Origin: Syntrophomonadaceae bacterium
GTDB lineage: Bacteria > Bacillota > Syntrophomonadia > Syntrophomonadales > Syntrophomonadaceae
Length of the DNA stretch: 8,053 bases
Direction of reading: 5' to 3'
NCBI GenBank assembly: GCA_012522705.1
Contig: JAAYJY010000235.1
Location: forward strand, 1-8,053
In this document: positions 1 through 6,014 of the stretch, piece by piece
Numbering within the stretch: position 1 is the first letter of the stretch
How the letters are laid out: each line of letters opens with the position of its first letter
Position numbers and translations under genes: made by a program
Notes under the pieces: generated by a model
The model's input: only the letters and a program-made list of their open reading frames with translations
Told to the model about the DNA's origin: nothing
Database searches by the model: none

Positions 1-32
1 AATAGACCCAAAACGCTAGGAGACGAGATAAC

Positions 33-476
33 ATGCCCAATCTCATTTACGTGGCCATAGCTGCATTGTCCGGGGCCGCCATGGCCCTGCAGGGAACTCT
101 GAATACCGCACTTGGGAAAATCGTGGGAACCTGGGAATCTACCCTGGTAGTCCATATCATCGGTACTCTGGTCTCACTGCTGTTGATAATGGTATTGGGC
201 ATCGGGTTCAGTTTCTTTACTAAACTGAGCCAGGTACCCTGGTACGGATACTTGGGCGGGATACTCAATGTAGTGATCATTTTTATAGTGGTCACCGCTA
301 TGTCCCGGATCGGGGTCGGAAATGCCACTACCGCCATAATAACTGCTCAGCTGATAACCTCCCTGGTGATCGACTGCACCGGCGCTTTCGGCATGAAACA
401 GTATAATTTTCATTACCGCGATCTAGTGGGTGTCGCCATGCTGGCAATAGGTGCTCACCTACTGTTTATGGAGTGA
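33..476 (+). CDS. YdcZ/DUF606-family small membrane protein (DMT-superfamily half-transporter)
   Basis: A 147-residue, very hydrophobic protein with about five predicted membrane helices (roughly residues 3-21, 36-58, 69-89, 97-117 and 128-146) and almost no soluble part. The N-terminal segment with Q20, G21, N24 and L27 (QGTLNTALGK), and the glycine-rich third helix after VPW (68-70), resemble the DUF606/YdcZ family. Its members are about 140-150 residues, half the size of a ten-helix drug/metabolite transporter, and are thought to work as dimers, often from tandem genes. The substrate is unknown. The ATG at 33 has AGGAGA at 18-23, nine bases upstream. The next gene starts 128 bases downstream with no clear terminator between, so co-transcription with the activator is possible. 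A link to fatty-acid metabolism is not shown. Family call fairly sure; function unknown. Confidence 0.8.
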   Translation: MPNLIYVAIAALSGAAMALQGTLNTALGKIVGTWESTLVVHIIGTLVSLLLIMVLGIGFSFFTKLSQVPWYGYLGGILNVVIIFIVVTAMSRIGVGNATTAIITAQLITSLVIDCTGAFGMKQYNFHYRDLVGVAMLAIGAHLLFME

Positions 477-604
477 TCATCCCGATTATATTGCCTTCCT
501 CCCTGTAAAAGAATCCAGTTATGCATTAGAATATTATTAACCACAAGTAGAAACAAACGCTTTCAGGCTGATATGGCGATGGAGGCAAATAGGGGGGGCA
601 GGGC

Positions 605-1993
605 ATGGAGACGAAAAAACAACAGGTCTTTACCGAAATCATGCAGGGGATTTTGCAGAATCCCTACACCGGCATAATTATGGTTGATACTGAAGGGAAT
701 GTCACCATAATCAACCAGACCTACCTGGAATTGCTGGGTATCAATGAAGAGGACGCCCTCAATCGCCACGTCACCGAGATCACCCCCCATTCACGCCTCC
801 CTGAAGTACTGCAGACCAAGGAGGTGCACCTGGCCGACCACTGGCGGGTCAATAATCATGATACCATCATATATCGCATGCCCTTGTACAAGGACGGTGT
901 AATGATAGGTGCCATGGGCCAGAGCCTGGTCTTGGATGCCGCCGGAATTAGGATCCTTTCCAAAAAACTGCGCGACCTGGAAGGGCAGTTGGCCCAATAC
1001 AAGGATGTGATCAGCAGCATTTACAGTTCCAAATACAGTTTTGCCGATATAGTTGGTGTAAGCGAGAAGCTGCAGAATATAAAACAAATGGCGATACGCG
1101 CCGCCATTACCGGCTCTACCGTCCTCATTCAAGGGGAAAGCGGGACCGGCAAGGAACTGTTTGCCCATGCCATTCATCAATCCAGTTCTCGCTCGGATAA
1201 CCCATTTGTCCGGGTAAATTGTGCAGCCATGCCCGATCAGTTGTTGGAATCGGAAATGTTCGGATATGAAGAGGGAGCCTTTACCGGTGCCCGCAAGGGT
1301 GGCAAGCCGGGCAAATTTGAACTGGCCCACCGGGGAGTGATCTTCCTGGACGAGATCGGTGATATGCCTCTGGCTATGCAGTCCAAACTGCTGACCGTAT
1401 TGCAGGAAAGGGAGGTGGAGCGGGTGGGGGGCAATAAGCCCTTCCATGTCGATGTCCAGATCATAACTGCCACCAACCAGGACCTGCAGGAGATGGTAAA
1501 GAAGGGCACTTTCCGGGAGGACTTGTTTTTCCGGCTCAACGTTGTAAGTATCTATGTCCCAACCTTGCGGGAGCGGTGCGAAGATATACCCCTGCTGGTC
1601 AATTATCTGATGCCCAAACTTAATTGCCGCATGCATACCCACGTAGAGAAGGTCGCCCCAGAGACCCTGGAATTGTTGGGCGCCTATGATTGGCCCGGTA
1701 ATGTAAGGGAATTGGAGAACCTGCTGGAACGGGCTATCAATATGGCGGATTACCACCGGCAAGCCTGTTTGGTTCCCGCCCATTTTCCCTATTTGGCCAA
1801 TTTGCGGCCCGCCGCGGAACAGATACCGATATCAGTGGATAACCTGGCTGAAGCAGTGGAAAGGACGGAAAGGGCCACCATCACACGGGTACTGGCTGCT
1901 GCCGGCAACAATAAAGCCCGGGCGGCCCGTATCCTGGGAATAAACAAATCGGTACTGTATCGCAAGCTCGCTAAATATGAACTTATAAACTAG
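605..1993 (+). CDS. PAS-domain sigma-54-dependent transcriptional activator (enhancer-binding protein)
   Basis: A 462-residue bacterial enhancer-binding protein that uses ATP to open promoters held by sigma-54 RNA polymerase. Order of parts: a PAS sensor domain at about 8-110, a short linker helix likely to form a coiled coil (about 115-135), an AAA+ domain (about 148-375) and a Fis-type helix-turn-helix (about 425-460). In the AAA+ part, Walker A is GESGTGKE (177-184), the sigma-54-contacting loop GAFTGA is intact (224-229), Walker B is VIFLDE (245-250), an arginine-finger region is FREDLFFRLN (303-312) and sensor II is WPGNVREL (363-370). There is no receiver domain, so the signal is probably a ligand or redox cue sensed by the PAS domain, not phosphorylation. 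The ATG at 605 follows a G-rich stretch (591-598), with a further GGAGG at 581-585. It lies upstream of a sigma-54 promoter and a butyrate-oxidation gene set, its likely target by position. Confidence 0.95.
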   Translation: METKKQQVFTEIMQGILQNPYTGIIMVDTEGNVTIINQTYLELLGINEEDALNRHVTEITPHSRLPEVLQTKEVHLADHWRVNNHDTIIYRMPLYKDGVMIGAMGQSLVLDAAGIRILSKKLRDLEGQLAQYKDVISSIYSSKYSFADIVGVSEKLQNIKQMAIRAAITGSTVLIQGESGTGKELFAHAIHQSSSRSDNPFVRVNCAAMPDQLLESEMFGYEEGAFTGARKGGKPGKFELAHRGVIFLDEIGDMPLAMQSKLLTVLQEREVERVGGNKPFHVDVQIITATNQDLQEMVKKGTFREDLFFRLNVVSIYVPTLRERCEDIPLLVNYLMPKLNCRMHTHVEKVAPETLELLGAYDWPGNVRELENLLERAINMADYHRQACLVPAHFPYLANLRPAAEQIPISVDNLAEAVERTERATITRVLAAAGNNKARAARILGINKSVLYRKLAKYELIN

Positions 1994-2147
1994 CGAAGTG
2001 GGGGAGGAACCAGGGCGGAGCAAAAAATAATTCGACATCCCTATCCTGGCAGAAACAGCCACAAGGACTTGGAGCAAGGCCATGGAAATGCCCGTGATCA
2101 AGGCGTACTGATGTGCGTCGATTGAGCGGGCGTTTTGTATTATCGCA

Positions 2148-2170
2148 GTTGTTAAGACTACTTTAACGGC
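2148..2170. repeat. Imperfect hairpin in the intergenic region
   Basis: An eight-pair stem: GTTGTTAA at 2148-2155 against TTAACGGC at 2163-2170, two of the pairs being G-U, with a seven-base loop. It is weaker than its neighbours as DNA symmetry but reasonable as RNA. It lies five bases upstream of the first GGTTGC palindrome. Role unknown. Confidence 0.4.
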
Positions 2171-2175
2171 GAAGG

Positions 2176-2192
2176 GGTTGCAAAATGCAACC
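2176..2192. repeat. Palindrome GGTTGCA-AAA-TGCAACC, candidate activator-binding site
   Basis: A perfect seven-base inverted repeat around a three-base centre. Its core GGTTGC/GCAACC, with arms separated by five A/T bases, is the same as that at 2453-2469. Repeated dyads with one core between an enhancer-binding protein gene and a sigma-54 promoter are typical of upstream activating sequences. Its centre is about 440 bases upstream of the predicted transcription start, which is far but possible through DNA looping. It could instead be an RNA hairpin. Assignment to the adjacent activator is inferred from position. Confidence 0.55.
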
Positions 2193-2196
2193 AATT

Positions 2197-2221
2197 TCGG
2201 GTTGGCTGCGAAAGCAACCGA
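2197..2221. repeat. Degenerate GGTTG...CAACC inverted repeat
   Basis: TCGGGTTG (2197-2204) pairs with CAACCGA (2215-2221) if one G is bulged; the ten-base middle ends in AAAG. The arms share GGTTG/CAACC with the neighbouring palindrome at 2176-2192, but the spacing is wider. The arms of the two repeats can also pair across one another, giving alternative RNA folds. It may be a weak second binding site or part of a structured RNA. Confidence 0.4.
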
Positions 2222-2237
2222 TGCCAGAGATTCTCGA

Positions 2238-2272
2238 TATTGGATGGTTCGTCCTCAACCATCATTCCGATA
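2238..2272. repeat. Two-part hairpin
   Basis: The outer stem is TATTGG (2238-2243) with CCGATA (2267-2272), including one G-U pair. The inner stem is ATGGTT (2244-2249) with AACCAT (2257-2262) and a seven-base loop. Four unpaired bases lie on the 3' side between the stems. The one-sided bulge and G-U pair suit an RNA structure better than a protein operator. The inner arms again contain GGTT/AACC. Function unknown. Confidence 0.4.
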
Positions 2273-2445
2273 ATACAAGGAACTGGGCAGCGGCGGTATC
2301 GGTGGGCGTCAAGGTAGCTGGACTCGGCAATGGGTACTGCACTTCTCACAATAATCATGCCGCCCGGATTGGAAAGGATGTATATCTTTTAAATTTATGT
2401 ACAACCCTGACCAGAGATGGCGGGCAGCAGTTTAGGTATCAAAGT

Positions 2446-2482
2446 GAATAGTGGTTGCAAAAAGCAACCACTATTCGTTTTT
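2446..2482 (+). terminator. Perfect 13-bp hairpin with T5 tail; terminator and/or activator-binding palindrome
   Basis: GAATAGTGGTTGC (2446-2458) and GCAACCACTATTC (2464-2476) are exact reverse complements around a five-A loop. TTTTT follows at 2478-2482, one base after the stem. In form this is a modest intrinsic terminator on the + strand; the tail is short and the stem is only about half G+C. It would stop read-through from the activator gene or end a short transcript from this region. Its heart, GGTTGC-A5-GCAACC, is also the element at 2176-2192, and its centre is about 164 bases upstream of the predicted sigma-54 start, the usual range for an upstream activating sequence. Both roles are possible and the sequence does not decide. 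Confidence 0.6.
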
Positions 2483-2490
2483 GTGGTCTT

Positions 2491-2507
2491 GAAGGGGTTG
2501 CATAATG
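2491..2507 (+). repeat. GGTTGC half-element, direct repeat of 2171-2187
   Basis: GAAGGGGTTGCATAATG here differs from 2171-2187 at one base of 17, and the copies start exactly 320 bases apart. Unlike the upstream copy, this one lacks the GCAACC arm, so it is a half-site. It lies about 120 bases upstream of the predicted sigma-54 start. It may be a weaker activator contact or the remnant of a duplicated regulatory block. Confidence 0.5.
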
Positions 2508-2598
2508 GGTCTTTTGAGAAAGGTAGCACAAGCACAAACTCCTGCGATTAGTTACAGGTCCCGAACTTACCGGCTTTCCAGGACTATGTGATAATAGT

Positions 2599-2614
2599 TG
2601 GCATACAAGTTGCG
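2599..2614 (+). promoter_or_regulatory. Sigma-54 (-24/-12) promoter of the beta-oxidation genes
   Basis: TGGCATACAAGTTGCG matches the sigma-54 consensus (TGGCAC-purine-N4-TTGC-A/T) at ten of twelve defined positions. The essential GG (2600-2601) and GC (2612-2613) are separated by exactly ten bases, as required. Transcription would start near 2625, giving a leader of about 86 bases before the dehydrogenase gene. A sigma-54 activator gene upstream supports the call. No equally good match was seen before the other genes, so this is the likely entry point for 2711-7244. Confidence 0.8.
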
Positions 2615-2641
2615 TTTATATTAGCCAGAAAGGGAGTAGGG

Positions 2642-2669
2642 TGTCTTGAGTGGAGTGGAATGTCTTGAG
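2642..2669 (+). repeat. Direct repeat TGTCTTGAG x2 in the leader
   Basis: The nine-base word TGTCTTGAG occurs at 2642-2650 and 2661-2669, nineteen bases start to start, in the leader between the predicted start and the ribosome binding site. Spacing close to two helical turns would put both copies on one DNA face, as for a repressor or activator dimer. It could also be chance. No known operator is recognised. Confidence 0.3.
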
Positions 2670-2710
2670 ATACTCATGCAATCCCAAAAAATTATAAGGA
2701 GGAGAGTATA

Positions 2711-3562
2711 TTGGCGATCAGTAAAATTGGAGTGCTGGGAGCAGGGACGATGGGGGCTGGAATAGCCCAAGTCAGCGTAGAGGCTGGATTCACCGTGGTT
2801 TTGGTTGACGTAGTGCCGGCAGTAGTCGAAAAAGCGGCCAAAGGATTGGACAAGGCTTGGGCGAAGGCGGTCGATAAAGGCAAGAAGACTGCCGAAGATG
2901 TAGCTGGATTCGGGAAACTGTTGTCGACCGGGACCGATACTGCTTTACTGGCGGATTGCGACATTATTATCGAGGCTATCATTGAAAACATCGATATCAA
3001 GAAGAAAGTTCACGCCCAGTTGAGCGAGATCTGCAAACCCGAAACCATCCTGGCCACCAACACTTCGGCATTGAGCATCACCGAGATAGCCGCTGCCACC
3101 AGCCGCCCCGACAAAGTAGTGGGTATGCATTTCTTTAACCCGGTGCCGGTAATGAAATTGGTGGAAGTCATTCCCGGTGCAGAAACCACTCAGGACGTAG
3201 TAGATGCAACCGTGGATATGAGCAAGAAGATTGGTAAAGAACCGGTAGTGGCCAAAGAAGTGCCTGGCTTTATCGTCAACCGCATACTGGTACCGTACAT
3301 CAATGAAGCGGGCATGGTCTTCCAGGAGGGCACCGCCTCCGCTGCCGAGATCGACAAAGCCATGAAACTGGGCGCGGGTATGCCGATGGGTCCCCTGGCT
3401 CTGGCCGACCTGGTCGGCATCGATATCGTACTGGCCATCTGTGATTATTTCTGGAAAGAATTTGGCGATTCCAAGTATCGCGCTTCCTTGGCCTTCCGCC
3501 AGAAGGTGCGGGCGGGACACCTGGGGATGAAGACCGGCAAAGGGTTCTACGACTACAAATAG
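2711..3562 (+). CDS. hbd: 3-hydroxybutyryl-CoA dehydrogenase (NAD-dependent)
   Basis: Oxidises (S)-3-hydroxybutyryl-CoA to acetoacetyl-CoA with NAD+ in the cytoplasm. The 283 residues match the usual length of about 282. The N-terminal Rossmann domain has GAGTMG (10-15), with Asp33 at the end of the second strand, the residue that favours NAD over NADP. The expected active-site residues are Ser119 (NTSALS), His140 and Asn143 (GMHFFNP), Glu152 and Asn190 (GFIVNR). The C-terminal helical dimerisation domain is complete and ends in GKGFYDYK. The start is TTG at 2711 behind a strong AAGGAGGAG (2696-2704); the next ATG lies inside the nucleotide-binding loop and cannot be the start. First gene after the sigma-54 promoter; the hydratase follows after 212 bases. 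Confidence 0.95.
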   Translation: MAISKIGVLGAGTMGAGIAQVSVEAGFTVVLVDVVPAVVEKAAKGLDKAWAKAVDKGKKTAEDVAGFGKLLSTGTDTALLADCDIIIEAIIENIDIKKKVHAQLSEICKPETILATNTSALSITEIAAATSRPDKVVGMHFFNPVPVMKLVEVIPGAETTQDVVDATVDMSKKIGKEPVVAKEVPGFIVNRILVPYINEAGMVFQEGTASAAEIDKAMKLGAGMPMGPLALADLVGIDIVLAICDYFWKEFGDSKYRASLAFRQKVRAGHLGMKTGKGFYDYK

Positions 3563-3774
3563 AGGTATCCAGGACAGGCATTTGTTTTATTTGATGAGTG
3601 ATGAGGATTTTGCTTACATAGTTGTATTTAAATTGGTCCTTTCGTTCGAACGCATCGAGACCAAGCCCAGCCGCTGGATTTGTATTCCTGGCTTCGGGCC
3701 GGATGAACAGGATAGCTCCCATCATATTCATAGATCAGGCAAAATCCTCAATATAGAAGAAGGGAGGCAGGATC
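3563..3774. other. 212-base gap within the gene cluster
   Basis: An unusually long spacer between dehydrogenase and hydratase. It contains a ten-base perfect palindrome CGTTCGAACG (3643-3652) and a small hairpin near 3688-3703 (CCTGGC / GCCGG around TTCGG) without a T-run, so it is not an intrinsic terminator. No convincing promoter was found. A reading frame from 3582 runs on into the hydratase gene in another frame and is treated as spurious. The A-rich end carries the hydratase ribosome binding site AGGGAGG (3761-3767). Confidence 0.5.
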
Positions 3775-4557
3775 TTGGAATTCCAGAACATAATTTTAGA
3801 AAAAGAAGACTATCTAGCGATTTTGACCATCAATCGCCCCAAAGCCTTGAATGCGCTTAATGGAGACACATTGTACGAAATTGAGGCTGCTATCAAGGAC
3901 ATTAAAGCCGATAATAATATCAAGGTGGTAATATTGACCGGCAGCGGGGAAAAATCCTTTGTGGCCGGGGCCGACATCACTTTTATGCTGCCCCTCTCCC
4001 CAGCCGAAGGACGTTTCTTCTCCGACTTCGGGGAAAAGGTATTCCGGTCGATGGAACTCATGGAGAAACCGATCATCGCTGCCGTTAATGGGTTCGCTTT
4101 GGGCGGCGGATGCGAACTGGCCATGGCCTGTGACATCCGACTGGCATCGGAAAAAGCCCTCTTCGGACAACCGGAAGTGGGACTGGGTATAATACCGGGT
4201 TTCGGCGGCACCCAGCGACTGCCACGACTTATCGGTGAAGGAAGAGCCAAAGAGCTAATCTACACCGCCGACAATATCAAGGCCGACGAGGCCTATCGCC
4301 TGGGTTTGGTCAACCATGTGTGCCCGGCTGAGCAGTTGATGGACGAGGCCCGCAAGATGGCCAAGAAAATAGCTGCCAAAGCCCCGCTGGCGGTCGGTTA
4401 TTCCAAATTTGCCATCGGCAAGGGGATGCAAGTCGATATCGACACCGCTATGAGCATCGAGTCCGATATGTTCGGCATGAGTTGTGCCACCGACGATAAA
4501 TTCGAAGGCATGACGGCGTTTGTAGAGAAGCGCAAAGCGGATTTCAAAGGAAAATAG
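3775..4557 (+). CDS. crt: Enoyl-CoA hydratase / crotonase
   Basis: Adds water to crotonyl-CoA to give 3-hydroxybutyryl-CoA. The 260 residues match the crotonase family. The oxyanion-hole segments are SFVAGADI (61-68) and ALGGGCELA (108-116). Both catalytic glutamates of true hydratases are present: Glu114 (GGGCE) and Glu134 (FGQPEVGLG). The latter is followed by the characteristic IIPGFGGTQRLPR (139-151). Having both glutamates favours a hydratase over isomerase or dehalogenase relatives. The start is TTG at 3775, seven bases after AGGGAGG; no nearby in-frame ATG would keep the first beta strand. It lies in the same direction as its neighbours, with 67 bases before the CoA-transferase. Short-chain (C4) specificity is inferred from the neighbours. 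Confidence 0.94.
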   Translation: MEFQNIILEKEDYLAILTINRPKALNALNGDTLYEIEAAIKDIKADNNIKVVILTGSGEKSFVAGADITFMLPLSPAEGRFFSDFGEKVFRSMELMEKPIIAAVNGFALGGGCELAMACDIRLASEKALFGQPEVGLGIIPGFGGTQRLPRLIGEGRAKELIYTADNIKADEAYRLGLVNHVCPAEQLMDEARKMAKKIAAKAPLAVGYSKFAIGKGMQVDIDTAMSIESDMFGMSCATDDKFEGMTAFVEKRKADFKGK

Positions 4558-4624
4558 GCTCATGTTGCCCCCCATACAGCCCAATTTAGTGATATATTGA
4601 TCGATTTTAGAGGAGGGATATGGA

Positions 4625-5968
4625 GTGAGTTGGATGGATGAATATAAAAGTAAACTGGTTACCGCAGATGAGGCAGTCAAAGTAGTTAAATCAGGGGACG
4701 TGGTCCATTATGGTGAGTTCGTGATGAACTCCCATATCTTGGATGCCGCTCTGGCCAAACGCAAAGAGGAACTCCAGGCGGTGGTGGTCAAGACTGTTAC
4801 CTGCCCATTTCCGCCCCAAATTGTACAAGTTGACCCGGAAAGGAAGCATTTCATTTATAATGACTGGCATTTCAGCGGAGCCAGCCGCAAGCTGCAGGAT
4901 AAAAACCTGTGCAACTACATCTCCCTGACCTATCATGAAGGTCCCAGTTTCTTTGATCGCGGATATGCACCGGTAGATGTGGCCCTGATCAAGGTAACCC
5001 CGCCGGACAAACATGGATTTGTCAACCTCGGCACCACCAACTCCATTACCCATGCAGTGACCGACGCTGCCAAGATAGTCATCGCCGAGGTCAACGAATC
5101 GGTACCCAGATGCCTGGGCGGGTTGCGGGAGACCTTACATGTTTCGGAAGTCGACTATTTTGTGGAAGGCGATCACAGACCGCTCATCAATCTTCCCGAA
5201 ATACCTATCAGTGAGACTGACCAGAAGATCGCTGCCATCATCCTGGAACAGATTAAGGATGGCGACTGCCTGCAGCTGGGGATAGGGGCCATGCCCAACG
5301 CGGTGGGGGCCATGATCGCCCAATCGGATCTCAAAGACCTGGGCGTCCATACCGAGATGCTGGTGGATTCGTTTGTGGATATGTACGATGCCGGCCGCAT
5401 CACCAACCGCTGCAAACAGCTGGAAAAAGGTAAGATGGTTTATACCTTCGCCATGGGCACCAAGAAACTGTATGACTTCTTGGATGAGAATCCCTTCTGC
5501 GCCATCTTCCCGGTGAGCTACACCAACGACCCTGCAGTCATCCGCCAACAGGATAATATGGTCTGTATCAACAACGCGGTGGAGATCGACCTGTTGAGCC
5601 AGGTTTGCTCGGAATCCTCGGGTATACGACAGATTTCGGGTACCGGCGGACAACTCGACTACATCTTCGGGTCCTATTTCTCCAAGGGGGGCATGGGCCT
5701 GGTCTGCTTGACCTCCACCTATAAAGACAAAGACGGCAGCCTCAAATCCCGTATAGTGCCTACCCTCACCGAGGGAGCCACGGTAACCGTACCGCGCAGC
5801 ATGAACTACTATGTGGTAACCGAGTATGGTATCGCCAACATGAAGGCCAGGGGCACCTGGGAGAGGGCGGAACTACTGATCAACCTGGCCCACCCCGACC
5901 TGCGTGATGAACTGATCAAAGAGGCCGACAAAATGAAACTCTGGGTAACCACCAATAAAATTCAGTAA
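4625..5968 (+). CDS. Acetyl-CoA hydrolase/transferase family: butyrate (butyryl-CoA:acetate) CoA-transferase
   Basis: Moves CoA between short-chain acyl-CoA and free acids; here most likely acetyl-CoA plus butyrate to butyryl-CoA plus acetate, the activation step. The 447 residues fit the 4-hydroxybutyrate/butyryl-CoA:acetate transferase group. Visible marks are the first domain with VNLGTTNSITHAVTDAAK (133-150), the glycine loop GIGAMPNAVG (219-228), the likely nucleophilic Glu244 in GVHTEMLVD (240-248), and the GTGGQLDYIFGS loop (339-350). The start is GTG at 4625, seven bases after AGGAGGG (4611-4617); the ATG at 4620 meets a stop at once, and the one at 4634 is too far from the ribosome binding site. 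The thiolase follows 46 bases later. Use of 4-hydroxybutyrate or propionate cannot be excluded from sequence. Confidence 0.9.
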   Translation: MSWMDEYKSKLVTADEAVKVVKSGDVVHYGEFVMNSHILDAALAKRKEELQAVVVKTVTCPFPPQIVQVDPERKHFIYNDWHFSGASRKLQDKNLCNYISLTYHEGPSFFDRGYAPVDVALIKVTPPDKHGFVNLGTTNSITHAVTDAAKIVIAEVNESVPRCLGGLRETLHVSEVDYFVEGDHRPLINLPEIPISETDQKIAAIILEQIKDGDCLQLGIGAMPNAVGAMIAQSDLKDLGVHTEMLVDSFVDMYDAGRITNRCKQLEKGKMVYTFAMGTKKLYDFLDENPFCAIFPVSYTNDPAVIRQQDNMVCINNAVEIDLLSQVCSESSGIRQISGTGGQLDYIFGSYFSKGGMGLVCLTSTYKDKDGSLKSRIVPTLTEGATVTVPRSMNYYVVTEYGIANMKARGTWERAELLINLAHPDLRDELIKEADKMKLWVTTNKIQ

Positions 5969-6014
5969 CCTTGGCACGGAAGAGAAAAAACAAACTTGAA
6001 AAGGGGATTTAAAT

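Larger units (their letters stand above)
1994..2710. other. 717-base regulatory intergenic region
   Basis: This stretch separates the activator gene from the beta-oxidation genes. I find no convincing gene in it. It holds, in order, a run of four hairpins or inverted repeats (2148-2272), a less structured middle part (2273-2445), a perfect 13-bp palindromic hairpin followed by T5 (2446-2482), a half-copy of the GGTTGC element (2491-2507), a sigma-54 promoter (2599-2614) and a leader with a 9-base direct repeat. The individual parts are listed separately. The only sizeable reading frame (2185-2451) starts inside one inverted repeat and stops inside another, and has no recognisable protein character. 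Confidence 0.8.

Noticed and set aside
1..32. TAG at 3-5 as the end of an upstream gene, perhaps a tandem YdcZ partner
   Set aside because: Only two bases precede it, so no reading frame can be judged.
504..532. TGTAAA...TAGAAT as a sigma-70-type promoter for the activator gene
   Set aside because: Spacing is 17 but the -35 match is poor; the region is A/T-rich and several equally weak alternatives exist.
791..1783. 330-codon reading frame on the minus strand opposite the activator gene
   Set aside because: It is antisense to a protein with every conserved sigma-54 activator motif; its content is the mirror of that coding frame.
2185..2451. 88-codon reading frame with a GAAGGGG stretch seven bases upstream
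   Set aside because: It starts inside one palindrome and stops inside another, has no recognisable domain or composition typical of a protein, and is better explained by the regulatory elements there.
3582..3860. 92-codon reading frame before and into the hydratase gene
   Set aside because: It overlaps the well-supported hydratase start in another frame, has no good ribosome binding site, and resembles nothing known.
5971..5990. TGGCACG before the thiolase, a perfect -24 element of a sigma-54 promoter
   Set aside because: At the required spacing there is AA instead of the essential GC of the -12 element, so it should not work.
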